Origin: Bacillus sp. FJAT-29790
GTDB lineage: Bacteria; Bacillota; Bacilli; Bacillales; Cytobacillaceae
Length of the DNA: 49,888 nt
Reading direction: 5' to 3'
NCBI RefSeq assembly: GCF_019039215.1
Contig: NZ_JAHNZZ010000001.1
Coordinates: 2,388,603 to 2,438,490, forward strand
The translations under genes and the position numbers were made by a program. The notes beneath the pieces were generated by a model that had not been told where the DNA came from, searched no databases, and was given only the letters and a program-made list of their open reading frames with translations. Shown here piece after piece: positions 30,958-39,159 of the stretch (within the stretch, counting starts at the first letter, position 1; every line of letters begins with the position of its first letter).

Positions 30958-31565
30958 TCTTCCCTCACTCCATTTAGTAGGGCTGGCAGTTCATCTTCCA
31001 TTTTTTGGAGAGCATGCGCCCTGTGGCTAATCTGCGCCTTTTCTTCTGGCTGTAACTCCGCCATCGCTTTTCCCTTTTCTTGCACAAAAAAAATGGGGTC
31101 ATATCCGAATCCTTGCGTACCTCTTTTTTCTTGTAATATCACTCCTTCGCATGTCCCGAATACAGTGATTGTTTCCCGTCCGGGTACTGCAGCTGCCAAA
31201 GCGCAATAAAACCTTGCCTGCCGCTCATCAAAAGGCAGATCACCCAATTCCTCTAAAACCTTATCCATATTGGCTTGATCATTTTTCTCTTCCCCCGCAT
31301 ATCTAGCAGAAAAAATACCTGGTCTACCATTAAGTGCATCTACAGCAAGTCCGGAGTCGTCTGCAATAACCGCTTTCTTTAAAGCCTTTGAAATTGTTTC
31401 AGCTTTTAAGATCGCATTTTCCTCAAAAGTCTTTCCTGTCTCTTCGACTTCCTCTAATTCCGGAAAATCTAATAACGTCTTGACTTCATAGCCTAGCGGC
31501 TTAAACATCCGTTCAAATTCCTTTGCTTTTCCAGCATTTTTAGTTGCAATAATTACTTCCTCCAT
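30954..31565 (-). CDS. rdgB: Non-canonical purine NTP pyrophosphatase (RdgB/HAM1, YsnA)
   Basis: The enzyme hydrolyses dITP, ITP and XTP to the monophosphate, keeping deaminated purines out of DNA and RNA. The 203-residue protein starts [17 protein letters not shown]. It contains the catalytic/metal segment [26 protein letters not shown] and GFGYDPIFF near the C-terminus. The start at 31563-31565 begins one base after the rph stop, with GAGGAAGG upstream. A 32-codon upstream extension overlaps rph and is rejected. Confidence 0.95.
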   Translation of the reverse strand: MEEVIIATKNAGKAKEFERMFKPLGYEVKTLLDFPELEEVEETGKTFEENAILKAETISKALKKAVIADDSGLAVDALNGRPGIFSARYAGEEKNDQANMDKVLEELGDLPFDERQARFYCALAAAVPGRETITVFGTCEGVILQEKRGTQGFGYDPIFFVQEKGKAMAELQPEEKAQISHRAHALQKMEDELPALLNGVREE

Positions 31566-31566
31566 C

Positions 31567-32337
31567 TTATGCCTTCCTCTCGTCTTTTTCTCTTCTAGCT
31601 TGAATTTTACTTGAGATCGTCTCTCCAAGTACTTCTTTTTGCTTTTCGAATAATTCTGCAATTCCGCCTTGGGCAGCTTTTAATAATTCTTGAAGCTGGC
31701 TGTATGAAAATGTCGCTTCTTCCCCTGTACCTTGTAATTCGACAAACTCCCCATTGCCAGTCATTACGACATTCATATCTACTTGAGCCTTTGAATCCTC
31801 AAAATAATTTAGATCCATGACCACCTGGTTATTCTCCAGTATCCCTACACTTGTAGCCGCTAAAAAGTCCTTAATTGGATATTTCGCAAGCTTCTTATTC
31901 GAACTTAGTTTTTCCAAAGCCAGTGCCATTGCAACGAACGCACCAGTAATCGAAGCAGTACGCGTGCCTCCATCTGCCTGAATGACATCACAATCGAGCC
32001 AGAGCGTTCTCTCTCCAAGTGCATCAAGATCAACTACGGCGCGGAGAGCACGTCCGATCAGGCGCTGAATTTCCATCGTCCGACCTGAAATTTTCCCTTT
32101 CGCTGCTTCTCTTATATTTCGTTGATCTGTTGCTCTTGGCAGCATCGAGTACTCAGCCGTTATCCAGCCTTTTCCTTCTCCTCGCATAAAAGGAGGTACC
32201 CGTTCATCAATACTGGCCGTACATATCACTTTTGTATCTCCAATACTGATTAATACAGAGCCTTCCGGATGTTTTAAGTAATTCGTTTCAATATGTACAG
32301 GTCTTAATTGCAGCTGTTCACGACCATCAACACGCAT
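31567..32337 (-). CDS. rph: Ribonuclease PH
   Basis: RNase PH is a phosphorolytic 3' exonuclease that trims tRNA 3' ends. The 256-residue product has the N-terminal [37 protein letters not shown] with the phosphate-contacting arginines, and [22 protein letters not shown]. The start at 32335-32337 is set by TATAGGAGGAATCAACCC. The reading frame continues 63 codons upstream through repeat B2, producing a spurious basic extension. It is first of a three-gene unit with rdgB and ysnB. Confidence 0.96.
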   Translation of the reverse strand: MRVDGREQLQLRPVHIETNYLKHPEGSVLISIGDTKVICTASIDERVPPFMRGEGKGWITAEYSMLPRATDQRNIREAAKGKISGRTMEIQRLIGRALRAVVDLDALGERTLWLDCDVIQADGGTRTASITGAFVAMALALEKLSSNKKLAKYPIKDFLAATSVGILENNQVVMDLNYFEDSKAQVDMNVVMTGNGEFVELQGTGEEATFSYSQLQELLKAAQGGIAELFEKQKEVLGETISSKIQARREKDERKA

Positions 32338-32383
32338 GGGTTGATTCCTCCTATATCCCAATTGGATCAATTTTTTCTTCAAT

Positions 32384-32559
32384 GGCTGTGTTAAATGTTG
32401 CTGTTGATTTCCGCTGCTCGCTTTCCGCGGGCGGTCGGAGAGCCTCCTCGTTGCTAACGCTCCTGCGGGGTCTCCCCTGACACGCTTCTCCCGCAAGAGT
32501 CTCGCGCCTTCCGCTACAATCAACAAGTGGAAATATCAACATTAAACTTTAACACAGCC
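32384..32559. repeat. MITE-like repeat, family B (copy B2)
   Basis: This 176-bp element has perfect 12-bp terminal inverted repeats GGCTGTGTTAAA/TTTAACACAGCC and the GC-rich core. The flanks TCTTCAAT and TCTCCAAT are a near-perfect 8-bp direct repeat and could be a target-site duplication. It lies immediately upstream of rph. Confidence 0.85.
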
Positions 32560-32571
32560 TCTCCAATAAAG

Positions 32572-32600
32572 AAGAGGCGGCAATATTTGCCTACCTCTTT
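32572..32600 (-). terminator. Candidate gerM terminator
   Basis: The minus-strand stem AAGAGG-GGCAA/TTGCC-CCTCTT is an interrupted hairpin followed by CTTTATTGG. The T-run is weak. It could allow read-through into rph. Confidence 0.5.
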
Positions 32601-32635
32601 TTATTGTTATTATATAGTATATCAAAAACCTTTTT

Positions 32636-33706
32636 TTAAAAACTACCTGTGTTGACTTTTTCCGGACGAGTTACAGGTTCAGTCAATTTTTCACCCTTCT
32701 CATTTACAAGCTCTGCTTTCCCATCCACAGTAACAGCAACACTTTCAATTCCCTTTTGCTCCGTTAAGGAAAGGACAAGAGCATTTAATAAATGCTGTGA
32801 AATGATCTTTTCCTCGAAACTTCCAAATACCGATTCATTAAAGTTTAATGTTACTTTTCCATTTTCCACTTTATTATCTAATAGCTTCACATTAGGCAAG
32901 AAATCACTCTCGAGGTTAGAAGCATAACTTGGGCCTTTTATTAGTTCGCCGACAGCAGCTTCAACGTTATCCGCCACTTTGTTAGAGACACGTTTTGTTA
33001 CCGGAACATAATAGTAGGAGCCTTCATTTCCTCCCATATAATAGACAGTGACAGGCTTTGTATTATTAATATCGATCACATCTGTGGTATCTAAGTTGAT
33101 TCCGTTTGCCCGGCTTGCAGCCGCTCCGATTGGGGTCTGATTTACAGGCATTTCATTTAGTTCATGACCATTCAATTTCAGCTTTACTTTATCTACGGAA
33201 TCAAATTGTGTCAAGGTCCATGTAATGGATTCAAGGATTCGCATTTCCTCTTCTGCCTTGTAATTTTGAAATTCTTTCGAAAAATTAACTGTAGCAACTT
33301 TATCTTTAATGTCCACGGATAATTTCGTATCTGCCGGAAGGACTGCCATGAAATTATTTGGCAGCATATCTGTAACTGGTCCTTCTTTTACTAAATGCTC
33401 AAGGGCCTGCTTGGCAACTGAGTTTGTTTTTGGCAATGCCAATGTTTGTGGCACAACGTAGCCGTTTTTATCTATCAAATAAAGCTCTGTTTGGATCGTG
33501 CCTTCAACAGCCTCCTGATTACCGGCTGTTTCCATTTCCGCTTCCATCGTTTCCTCAGAAATGGATTTACCATCATCCGTATATGTTACTGTTTTCGGCG
33601 GATCAATCTTTTCCTTTCCGCCACTCCCAAACAATCCGCATCCAGATAATAAAACCGATGAAACGAGGACTGCAGATACCAAGGTTGATTTTTTATTTAT
33701 GGACAT
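32636..33706 (-). CDS. gerM: GerM, spore lipoprotein with two GerMN domains
   Basis: GerM is a spore lipoprotein required for normal sporulation and germination in B. subtilis. The 356-residue product has a lipoprotein signal peptide with lipobox LSGC (lipidated Cys23). Two GerMN domains follow, roughly residues 70-185 (LYLIDKNGYVVPQTLALPKT ... VKLKLNG) and 215-340 (VTVYYMGGNEGSYYYVPVTKRV ... VAVTVDGKAEL). I chose the ATG at 33704-33706, which follows TTGGAGGGATTAAAT. An upstream in-frame codon at 33721 precedes the RBS and is rejected. Confidence 0.94.
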   Translation of the reverse strand: MSINKKSTLVSAVLVSSVLLSGCGLFGSGGKEKIDPPKTVTYTDDGKSISEETMEAEMETAGNQEAVEGTIQTELYLIDKNGYVVPQTLALPKTNSVAKQALEHLVKEGPVTDMLPNNFMAVLPADTKLSVDIKDKVATVNFSKEFQNYKAEEEMRILESITWTLTQFDSVDKVKLKLNGHELNEMPVNQTPIGAAASRANGINLDTTDVIDINNTKPVTVYYMGGNEGSYYYVPVTKRVSNKVADNVEAAVGELIKGPSYASNLESDFLPNVKLLDNKVENGKVTLNFNESVFGSFEEKIISQHLLNALVLSLTEQKGIESVAVTVDGKAELVNEKGEKLTEPVTRPEKVNTGSF

Positions 33707-33808
33707 ATTTAATCCCTCCAAAGACAGTTTGTACTACATGTATACGAGCCTGTTTGTAATTTATACCGTCTTGGGGGAAAAAAATTTGGTTCGAATTTCA
33801 AAAATTAC

Positions 33809-35962
33809 TTAGACCGTCTTTTCCAAATCTTGCTTAGTTAGGACAGCCTTTATAGCAAAATAGTCAATTTCAGGAGGTAATTCATCTTTGATCGGCTTGA
33901 GCTTTTCCCTTCCAACTTTTTGGACAGCTTCCACAACGAGCAATTCTGTTTGCTCATCAAATATATCTGACCAATTCACTTGATTTCCTTCCTTAACAGA
34001 GCGAAGGATATGATCCTGAATCGTGACAGAGGAAAAATTCCGTTTTTTAGCAATCTCATTTATCGTCAAACCCTCTATATAATATTGGTACGACAATAAA
34101 TAGCTTGGAATGTCATTTGCCCGATCATTATTTTCCTCTGGTTGCCTTTGAGGAGTAATCGAGTCCATCTGAATATTTTGTTCAATCATAAATTTCTTGA
34201 TTTCTTCGATGAAATATTTCCCATACTTATCAAATTTCACCTGGCCTACGCCCTTAATTCTCATCATCGTTTCTTTTTCTACCGGATAATACCGACTCAT
34301 TTCTTTTAATGCTGTATCTGCAAACACAACGTAAGGCGGCACTTTTTCTTGATCCGCTAATTCCTTCCGCAGTGAACGAAGGACTGCAAAAAGATCACTA
34401 TTTTCTTCTGTCTCGACAGCTGGTGCTTGAATAGCTATTTTCATATAGAGCAATTCTTGTTTTTTCAACACCGGTATGGAGTTCTCAGATAGTTTAACGA
34501 CAGGAAACTTACTATCTGTTAACAATAAATACCCTTCAGCAAGTAAATAATTGATGATATCAACAATTTCTTTTTCCTTGTAATGCTTAAGCAAACCATA
34601 TGTGGAGAGCTTGTTAAAATGAAAGTCGCGAATTCGCTTATTTTGAGAGCCCTTCAAAACCTGGGCAGTTAAAGTTACACCAAAACGCTCACCCATCCTT
34701 TTTATACAAGAGAATATCATTAAGGCTTCTTGGGTAATGTCGACTTGTTCGCGCTTGTCCATACAATTGCTGCATTTCCCGCAGCCCTTAATTGTATGAT
34801 TAGGATCAAAATACTCAATAATATAAGATTGCAGACATTTCTCCGTATGGCAGTAATGTACCATTTGCTTTAATTTATTATATTCCTGCTCCCGCTTTTG
34901 ATAATCTAGGTTTGATTCTTCGATCAGAAACTTTTGCAGCTGAATGTCCTGTGGAGAATATAAGAGATAGCATACACTTTCTTCTCCATCTCTTCCGGCC
35001 CGTCCCGCCTCTTGATAATACGCCTCGATATTGCGCGGCAGATTATAGTGAATGACATAACGGACATTCGACTTATCAATTCCCATGCCAAAAGCATTTG
35101 TCGCAATCATAATGTCTGCCTCATCATAAACAAATTGGTTCTGTGCTTTGATCCGGGTTTCTTCATTTAGCCCGGCATGATACTTGGCAACAGAATGATG
35201 CTGAGCTTTTAATTGAGTATATAACTGATCAGCCTCTTTGCGGCTGGAAGTGTAAATAATTCCCGACTGGTTCGGATGATTTCTAATATATTGACTGATA
35301 AAATCTCTTTTATTCACGCCTTTCATTACATGAAAAGCAAGGTTATCGCGGGCAAATCCGGTAATAAAGGTGTCTGTTTGCCTAATATTTAATAATTTCC
35401 TGATATCATCCGCGACGTCCTTTGTCGCAGTTGCTGTCAAGGCCGCAATAATAGGCGTTTGATTTAGCCTTCCTAAATTAGTTACGATCGAACGATAACT
35501 TGGCCTGAAATCATGCCCCCACTGGGAAATACAATGGGCCTCATCAAATACAATCATGGAAATGGACATTGAATTTACTAAGTCCAAAAATCCTCCTGAT
35601 TCAAACCGCTCAGGAGCCACATAAATAAGCTTGAATTCCCCATTGCGAATTCCTGTAATTCTTTCCTGATATTCTTGCTGGGAGAGTGAGCTGTTAATGA
35701 AAGTAGCGGGGATTTCTGCGGTAAGGAGCGCATCTACCTGATCTTTCATGAGAGAAATTAATGGAGAGATGACAATGGAAACTCCAGGGAGCAGCAGTGC
35801 TGGAATTTGAAAACAGAGGGATTTCCCACCGCCAGTCGGCAAGATACCGAGCGAATTCCTATGTTCTAGAAGATTGTGAATGATCTCTTTTTGACCAGTA
35901 CGAAAAGACGAATAGCCAAAGTATTGCTCTAAATATTTTTCAGCTTGTGTGAACAAATTCAT
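33809..35962 (-). CDS. recQ: RecQ-family ATP-dependent DNA helicase, long form
   Basis: This 3'-5' DNA helicase for recombination and repair has 717 residues, longer than the roughly 590-residue form I recall from B. subtilis. Domains in order are DEAD (LPTGGGKSLC, Lys47; DEAHCISQWGHDFRP), helicase C (GRAGRDGEE), the RecQ zinc site (HCHTEKCLQSYI ... CGKCSNC), the RQC winged helix and HRDC (about 530-600). A C-terminal helix-turn-helix (HTH_40-like) follows (about 625-715; GLTINEIAKKRNFSSVTIQDHI). The start is uncertain: ATG at 35960-35962 overlaps AGGTG, GTG at 35965 is in frame, and TTG at 35956 has better RBS spacing. It appears to stand alone between gerM and racE, which is not the B. subtilis arrangement. 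Confidence 0.93.
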   Translation of the reverse strand: MNLFTQAEKYLEQYFGYSSFRTGQKEIIHNLLEHRNSLGILPTGGGKSLCFQIPALLLPGVSIVISPLISLMKDQVDALLTAEIPATFINSSLSQQEYQERITGIRNGEFKLIYVAPERFESGGFLDLVNSMSISMIVFDEAHCISQWGHDFRPSYRSIVTNLGRLNQTPIIAALTATATKDVADDIRKLLNIRQTDTFITGFARDNLAFHVMKGVNKRDFISQYIRNHPNQSGIIYTSSRKEADQLYTQLKAQHHSVAKYHAGLNEETRIKAQNQFVYDEADIMIATNAFGMGIDKSNVRYVIHYNLPRNIEAYYQEAGRAGRDGEESVCYLLYSPQDIQLQKFLIEESNLDYQKREQEYNKLKQMVHYCHTEKCLQSYIIEYFDPNHTIKGCGKCSNCMDKREQVDITQEALMIFSCIKRMGERFGVTLTAQVLKGSQNKRIRDFHFNKLSTYGLLKHYKEKEIVDIINYLLAEGYLLLTDSKFPVVKLSENSIPVLKKQELLYMKIAIQAPAVETEENSDLFAVLRSLRKELADQEKVPPYVVFADTALKEMSRYYPVEKETMMRIKGVGQVKFDKYGKYFIEEIKKFMIEQNIQMDSITPQRQPEENNDRANDIPSYLLSYQYYIEGLTINEIAKKRNFSSVTIQDHILRSVKEGNQVNWSDIFDEQTELLVVEAVQKVGREKLKPIKDELPPEIDYFAIKAVLTKQDLEKTV

Positions 35963-36045
35963 CACCTAATTCTATAAATTTTCTTCTATTCTATCATGAT
36001 CTCAAAGGACAAGACACTGAAATGCAGGCAAATACGGTGGAAAAC

Positions 36046-36069
36046 AAAAAACCTTCATCAAGAAGGTTT
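36046..36069 (-). terminator. racE terminator
   Basis: The minus-strand stem AACCTTC/GAAGGTT with a five-base loop is followed by TTTTTTG. It separates the ysmB-racE unit from recQ. Confidence 0.75.
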
Positions 36070-36123
36070 AGTAGCTGGCAGACATGCCCTGTAAGCAGAG
36101 ATTACTCATATAATGGTCGTTTT

Positions 36124-36918
36124 TCATAGGATAATTTTTTCTATATTACTCACAGAGGTATTGAGCCATTTTGAAGCTATTTTAGTAAAAATCACTGTCG
36201 AACCTGTCGTATAAAATTGATGGTCCGGTTCCTCGTTGCTGTTATTTAGCAAGCCGTGATGATGGAGAATTGTACTTGCTTCCCTTGCCGTTTCCTCACC
36301 AGAACTGATGACTTTTACTTGATCCCCCATTACCTCTTTCACAAGTGGCTCGAGAAGCGGATAATGAGTGCAACCTAAAATAAGGGTATCCAATCCCCTA
36401 TTTTTTAAAGGCTGCAATGCTTCTGCAACAATTTTTTTCGCTACTGGTCCATCGTATTCCCCGCTTTCAACAAGCGGAACAAATTTTGGACATGCAAGGC
36501 TATGGACAACCGACCGGCTATTAATTTGTTTTAGCGCTTTCTCGTATGCATTGCTTTTAATCGTACCTTCCGTTCCAATGACACCGATGCGATGATTGTC
36601 AGTCACTTTGATTGCTGTTCTGGCTCCAGGGGAAATAACTCCAATGACAGGGATCGAAAGCTCATTGCGAATTTCCTCTAAAACGACCGCTGTAGCCGTA
36701 TTGCATGCAATAATAAGCATTTTAATCTTTTTTAATAGTAAAAAATCAGTCATTTGCCATGAAAAAGCTTTTACTTCATCGCCAGGCCTTGGACCATAAG
36801 GGCACCTGGCAGTATCGCCCAAATATACAATATTTTCATTCGGCAGCTGACGCATAACTTCCTTCGCTACAGTCAACCCGCCCACTCCTGAATCAATGAT
36901 GCCTATTGATTCTTTCAA
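36124..36918 (-). CDS. racE: Glutamate racemase
   Basis: RacE supplies D-glutamate for peptidoglycan and, in some Bacillus, for poly-glutamate. The roughly 264-residue protein has the N-terminal [22 protein letters not shown], the catalytic cysteine in [10 protein letters not shown] and the second catalytic cysteine in [13 protein letters not shown]. The preferred start is TTG at 36916-36918, with GAGGCGG upstream. A GTG at 36939 overlapping the ysmB gene is the alternative. Close linkage to ysmB indicates cotranscription, as in B. subtilis (ysmB-racE). Confidence 0.94.
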   Translation of the reverse strand: MKESIGIIDSGVGGLTVAKEVMRQLPNENIVYLGDTARCPYGPRPGDEVKAFSWQMTDFLLLKKIKMLIIACNTATAVVLEEIRNELSIPVIGVISPGARTAIKVTDNHRIGVIGTEGTIKSNAYEKALKQINSRSVVHSLACPKFVPLVESGEYDGPVAKKIVAEALQPLKNRGLDTLILGCTHYPLLEPLVKEVMGDQVKVISSGEETAREASTILHHHGLLNNSNEEPDHQFYTTGSTVIFTKIASKWLNTSVSNIEKIIL

Positions 36919-36928
36919 ACATACCGCC

Positions 36929-37387
36929 TCATTCTCCACGCATTTCTTGGTGTAATTTATGGAAGTTCTTCTTTAAGAGCAGAACTTCATCATTCGTAAA
37001 GTTTATTAGTACTTCTTTTAGATATAACTGCCGTTTTCTTATGCACTCCTCAATAATTCTCTCCCCTTCTTCTAACAAGTGGATTCGAACGACTCGCCGG
37101 TCGTTTGGATCTTTCACCCGTTTTACAAGGCTGTTCTTCTCCATTCGGTCCACAAGATCCGTCGTCGTACTGAAGGCGAGATACATTTTATTAGAAAGTT
37201 CCCCTATCGTCATGTCACCCTCTTCAAAAAGCCATTGCAAGGCAATAAATTGCGGGGGCGTTATCTTATAAGTACTTAAAATCTCACGGCCCTTTTGTTT
37301 AATAATGCCAGATATGTAACGCAAATCTTTTTCTATAACGGCAACAAAATCAATTTCTTCGTTTATTTTCACTTCTTCAAGCTCCAT
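36929..37387 (-). CDS. ysmB: YsmB, MarR-family transcriptional regulator
   Basis: This 152-residue winged-helix regulator has the MarR DNA-binding core [65 protein letters not shown] (about residues 45-110), including the conserved DxR wing motif DPNDRR. The ligand and targets are unknown. I chose the ATG at 37385-37387, nine bases after AGGAG; a TTG three codons upstream is closer to the RBS and less likely. It precedes racE. Confidence 0.9.
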   Translation of the reverse strand: MELEEVKINEEIDFVAVIEKDLRYISGIIKQKGREILSTYKITPPQFIALQWLFEEGDMTIGELSNKMYLAFSTTTDLVDRMEKNSLVKRVKDPNDRRVVRIHLLEEGERIIEECIRKRQLYLKEVLINFTNDEVLLLKKNFHKLHQEMRGE

Positions 37388-37416
37388 AACATCCAACTCC
37401 TATAATTGCTTTTAAG

Positions 37417-37470
37417 CTTTTTTCTAGCCGCGTAAGAAATGCTTAATGCGTCCGGAGCTAGACAGTTATC
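37417..37470. repeat. Partial family C repeat (C4)
   Basis: The sequence CTAGCCGCGTAAG ... AATGCGTCCGGAGCTAGACAG carries the family C right end. The left end is truncated. It is located upstream of ysmB, adjacent to repeat A3. Confidence 0.55.
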
Positions 37471-37505
37471 CAACTTCAAAAAGCTTTTTCCCCTTGTTAA
37501 AAAGT

Positions 37506-37794
37506 GGCTGTTTTCGCATATATTGTTGTTTTTAGCCTTCCAAGTTTGCCCGTTGATTTCCGCTGCGGGCACTTGCTTTCCGCGGGAAGTGACGTGAGCC
37601 TCCTCGGCGTTACCGTCTGTGGAGTCTCACGTTCCCTCTTTTCCCGCAGGATACTGCATTTACATCCTTGAATCTGCCCACGCACGAAGGAAATGCGATA
37701 GCATTTTCGAGGAGTCAAGTGCCCTCCGCTCCAATCAACTCAGATTATTAAATAAAATCACGTTATAAAAGCAACAAACTTTACGAAAACAGCC
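37506..37794. repeat. MITE-like repeat, family A, long form (copy A3)
   Basis: This 289-bp element has near-perfect terminal inverted repeats GGCTGTTTTCG/CGAAAACAGCC and the family core. It carries an extra block of about 70 bp near the right arm (about 37653-37715, from ATACTGCATTTACATCC to GCATTTTCGAGG). A related block is present in copy B3. It lies between gerE and ysmB. Confidence 0.88.
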
Positions 37795-37907
37795 TAAAAT
37801 AAATATACATCTTCCTTTTGCCTTATTTTCACCTTTTTTCATTTAAATTTCAAGATTAAATTAGAGGTAATTTCAAACCATCGTCGATTATGTCTCAAAT
37901 AATTATA

Positions 37908-37935
37908 ACCGGCATCCAATAAAGAATGCCGGTCT
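37908..37935 (-). terminator. gerE terminator
   Basis: GACCGGCAT and ATGCCGGTT flank a 10-base loop, followed on the minus strand by TATAATTATTTG. It lies just after the gerE stop. Confidence 0.8.
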
Positions 37936-37938
37936 TAA

Positions 37939-38163
37939 TTAAAGTTCGAGCTCTCCCATTCGAAGGAGCTCTACAACAGCTTGTGATCGCCCCTTGACAC
38001 CAAGCTTTTGCATGGCATTCGATATGTGATTCCGAACCGTTTTTTCGCTTATAAACAATTCACCAGCGATCTCTCTTGTTGTTTTGTCTTGTACTAACAA
38101 TTCGAATACTTCTCTCTCTCTTTTGGTGAGTAACGGCTTATGTGAATATTCATTCTCCTTCAA
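37939..38163 (-). CDS. gerE: GerE, late mother-cell sporulation regulator
   Basis: GerE is a 74-residue stand-alone LuxR-type helix-turn-helix protein that switches late spore coat genes with sigma-K. It shows LTKREREVFELLVQDKTTREIAGELFISEKTVRNHISNAMQKLGV, which is essentially the whole protein. The start is TTG at 38161-38163, nine bases after AAGGAGGG. A sigma-K-like promoter lies upstream and a terminator follows, so it is monocistronic. Confidence 0.97.
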   Translation of the reverse strand: MKENEYSHKPLLTKREREVFELLVQDKTTREIAGELFISEKTVRNHISNAMQKLGVKGRSQAVVELLRMGELEL

Positions 38164-38227
38164 GTATTGTAACCCTCCTTGCCTTCGCCAGCTATGAACT
38201 GCGGGATGGGTATATATTTAGTCACGA

Positions 38228-38255
38228 TATCATATGTTGATTAAAGCCTTGAAGT
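38228..38255 (-). promoter_or_regulatory. Sigma-K-type promoter of gerE
   Basis: The minus strand carries CATATGATA (fits CATANNNTA; 38228-38236) with AC at the -35 position (38254-38255) and a 17-base spacer, about 65 bases upstream of gerE. B. subtilis gerE is transcribed by sigma-K, so motif and biology agree. Confidence 0.6.
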
Positions 38256-38534
38256 GACTGCATTTCCTGAAAGGTGAAGGATTTATTTTGAAAATGTGTT
38301 CCTGTGCAGATAAGCATTCAACAATATACAAACACCACGTACCGATCTGATCGTCTAGGAAACGGTTATTATCAAGAAATAATTCTTTCGATGAATCTGC
38401 CTTTCACTTCTCCTGATAATCGGAGGCAAATGCAAGAACAAAATTAATTTACCTTTTTGAGGCACATCTATTAGTAATACTATCGCACTTTCCACAGCTG
38501 AGACTTTAATTCGGAACTAACTATGGAAGGCTTT
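38256..38534. other. Spacer between gerE promoter and ysmA, nothing recognised
   Basis: This stretch lies between the end of ysmA and the gerE promoter. There is no ORF with an RBS, no recognised repeat and no strong terminator for ysmA. Confidence 0.4.
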
Positions 38535-38999
38535 TTATGAATTTTTATTCTCTTTATTTCGAAGCAGCACTTTCATTTCCTCAGTCCACGGAACCCCTTT
38601 TCCATTCTTCTTAGAAATTTGCACCATTGTTCCTCTGCCAGTAAAGCAGACGGCTCCGTTTTCATTTTTGCCCATGTAATGAATATCGACGGATGATGTT
38701 CCAATTGAATTTGCCTTTACATACACATGAATCTTTTCATCAAAATAGACTTGCTGGAGAAAATCGCATTGCAGATCAGCCACAACCGGGATCGTTTCGT
38801 TATTCGGTTTGATCCATTCCTGCATAAAGCCTTTGTTTTTAAAGTATTCAATTCGTGCTTCTTCAAAATAGGTAAAAGGGACGGTATTGTTTAAATGACC
38901 GAACATATCTGTTTCGGAAAAACGGACCTTTACAGGATGATAGAATTCAAATTCTTCTTTCCAAACCTCAAAATTTTCGATATAACTCATTTTCCTCAT
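38535..38999 (-). CDS. ysmA: YsmA, 4-hydroxybenzoyl-CoA-type acyl-CoA thioesterase
   Basis: This 154-residue hotdog-fold protein has the 4HBT signature VRFSETDMFGHLNNTVPFTYFEEARIEYF (about residues 25-53), including the conserved Asp and HxN motif, and GTSSVDIHYMG in the second half. It probably hydrolyses an acyl-CoA; the substrate is unknown. The ATG follows TAGGAGGAAGCAGC. The location beside gerE matches B. subtilis ysmA. Confidence 0.88.
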   Translation of the reverse strand: MRKMSYIENFEVWKEEFEFYHPVKVRFSETDMFGHLNNTVPFTYFEEARIEYFKNKGFMQEWIKPNNETIPVVADLQCDFLQQVYFDEKIHVYVKANSIGTSSVDIHYMGKNENGAVCFTGRGTMVQISKKNGKGVPWTEEMKVLLRNKENKNS

Positions 39000-39129
39000 G
39001 CTGCTTCCTCCTATCTAAAAATATGAATGTTAATTTACTCTTTCCTATAGTATAGATTCTTTTAAATTATTCTGAAACTTCCGCGCCCCTTTTTTCTATT
39101 TCTGGGTAATTTTCTAGAGCGAGGAACAA

Positions 39130-39154
39130 AAAAAGAGAGGATTCCCCTCTCTTT
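39130..39154 (-). terminator. Terminator of the secreted nuclease gene
   Basis: The minus strand has AAGAGAGG, a four-base loop, CCTCTCTT and a T-run. It lies six bases after the nuclease stop. Confidence 0.85.
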
Positions 39155-39159
39155 CGTAC

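Noticed and set aside
32338-32526. N-terminal extension of RNase PH
   Set aside because: The open frame through repeat B2 is fortuitous. The RBS and conserved start are at 32337.
37369-37718. Two overlapping minus-strand ORFs upstream of ysmB
   Set aside because: They are encoded by the family A and C repeats, with basic, low-complexity products and no RBS.
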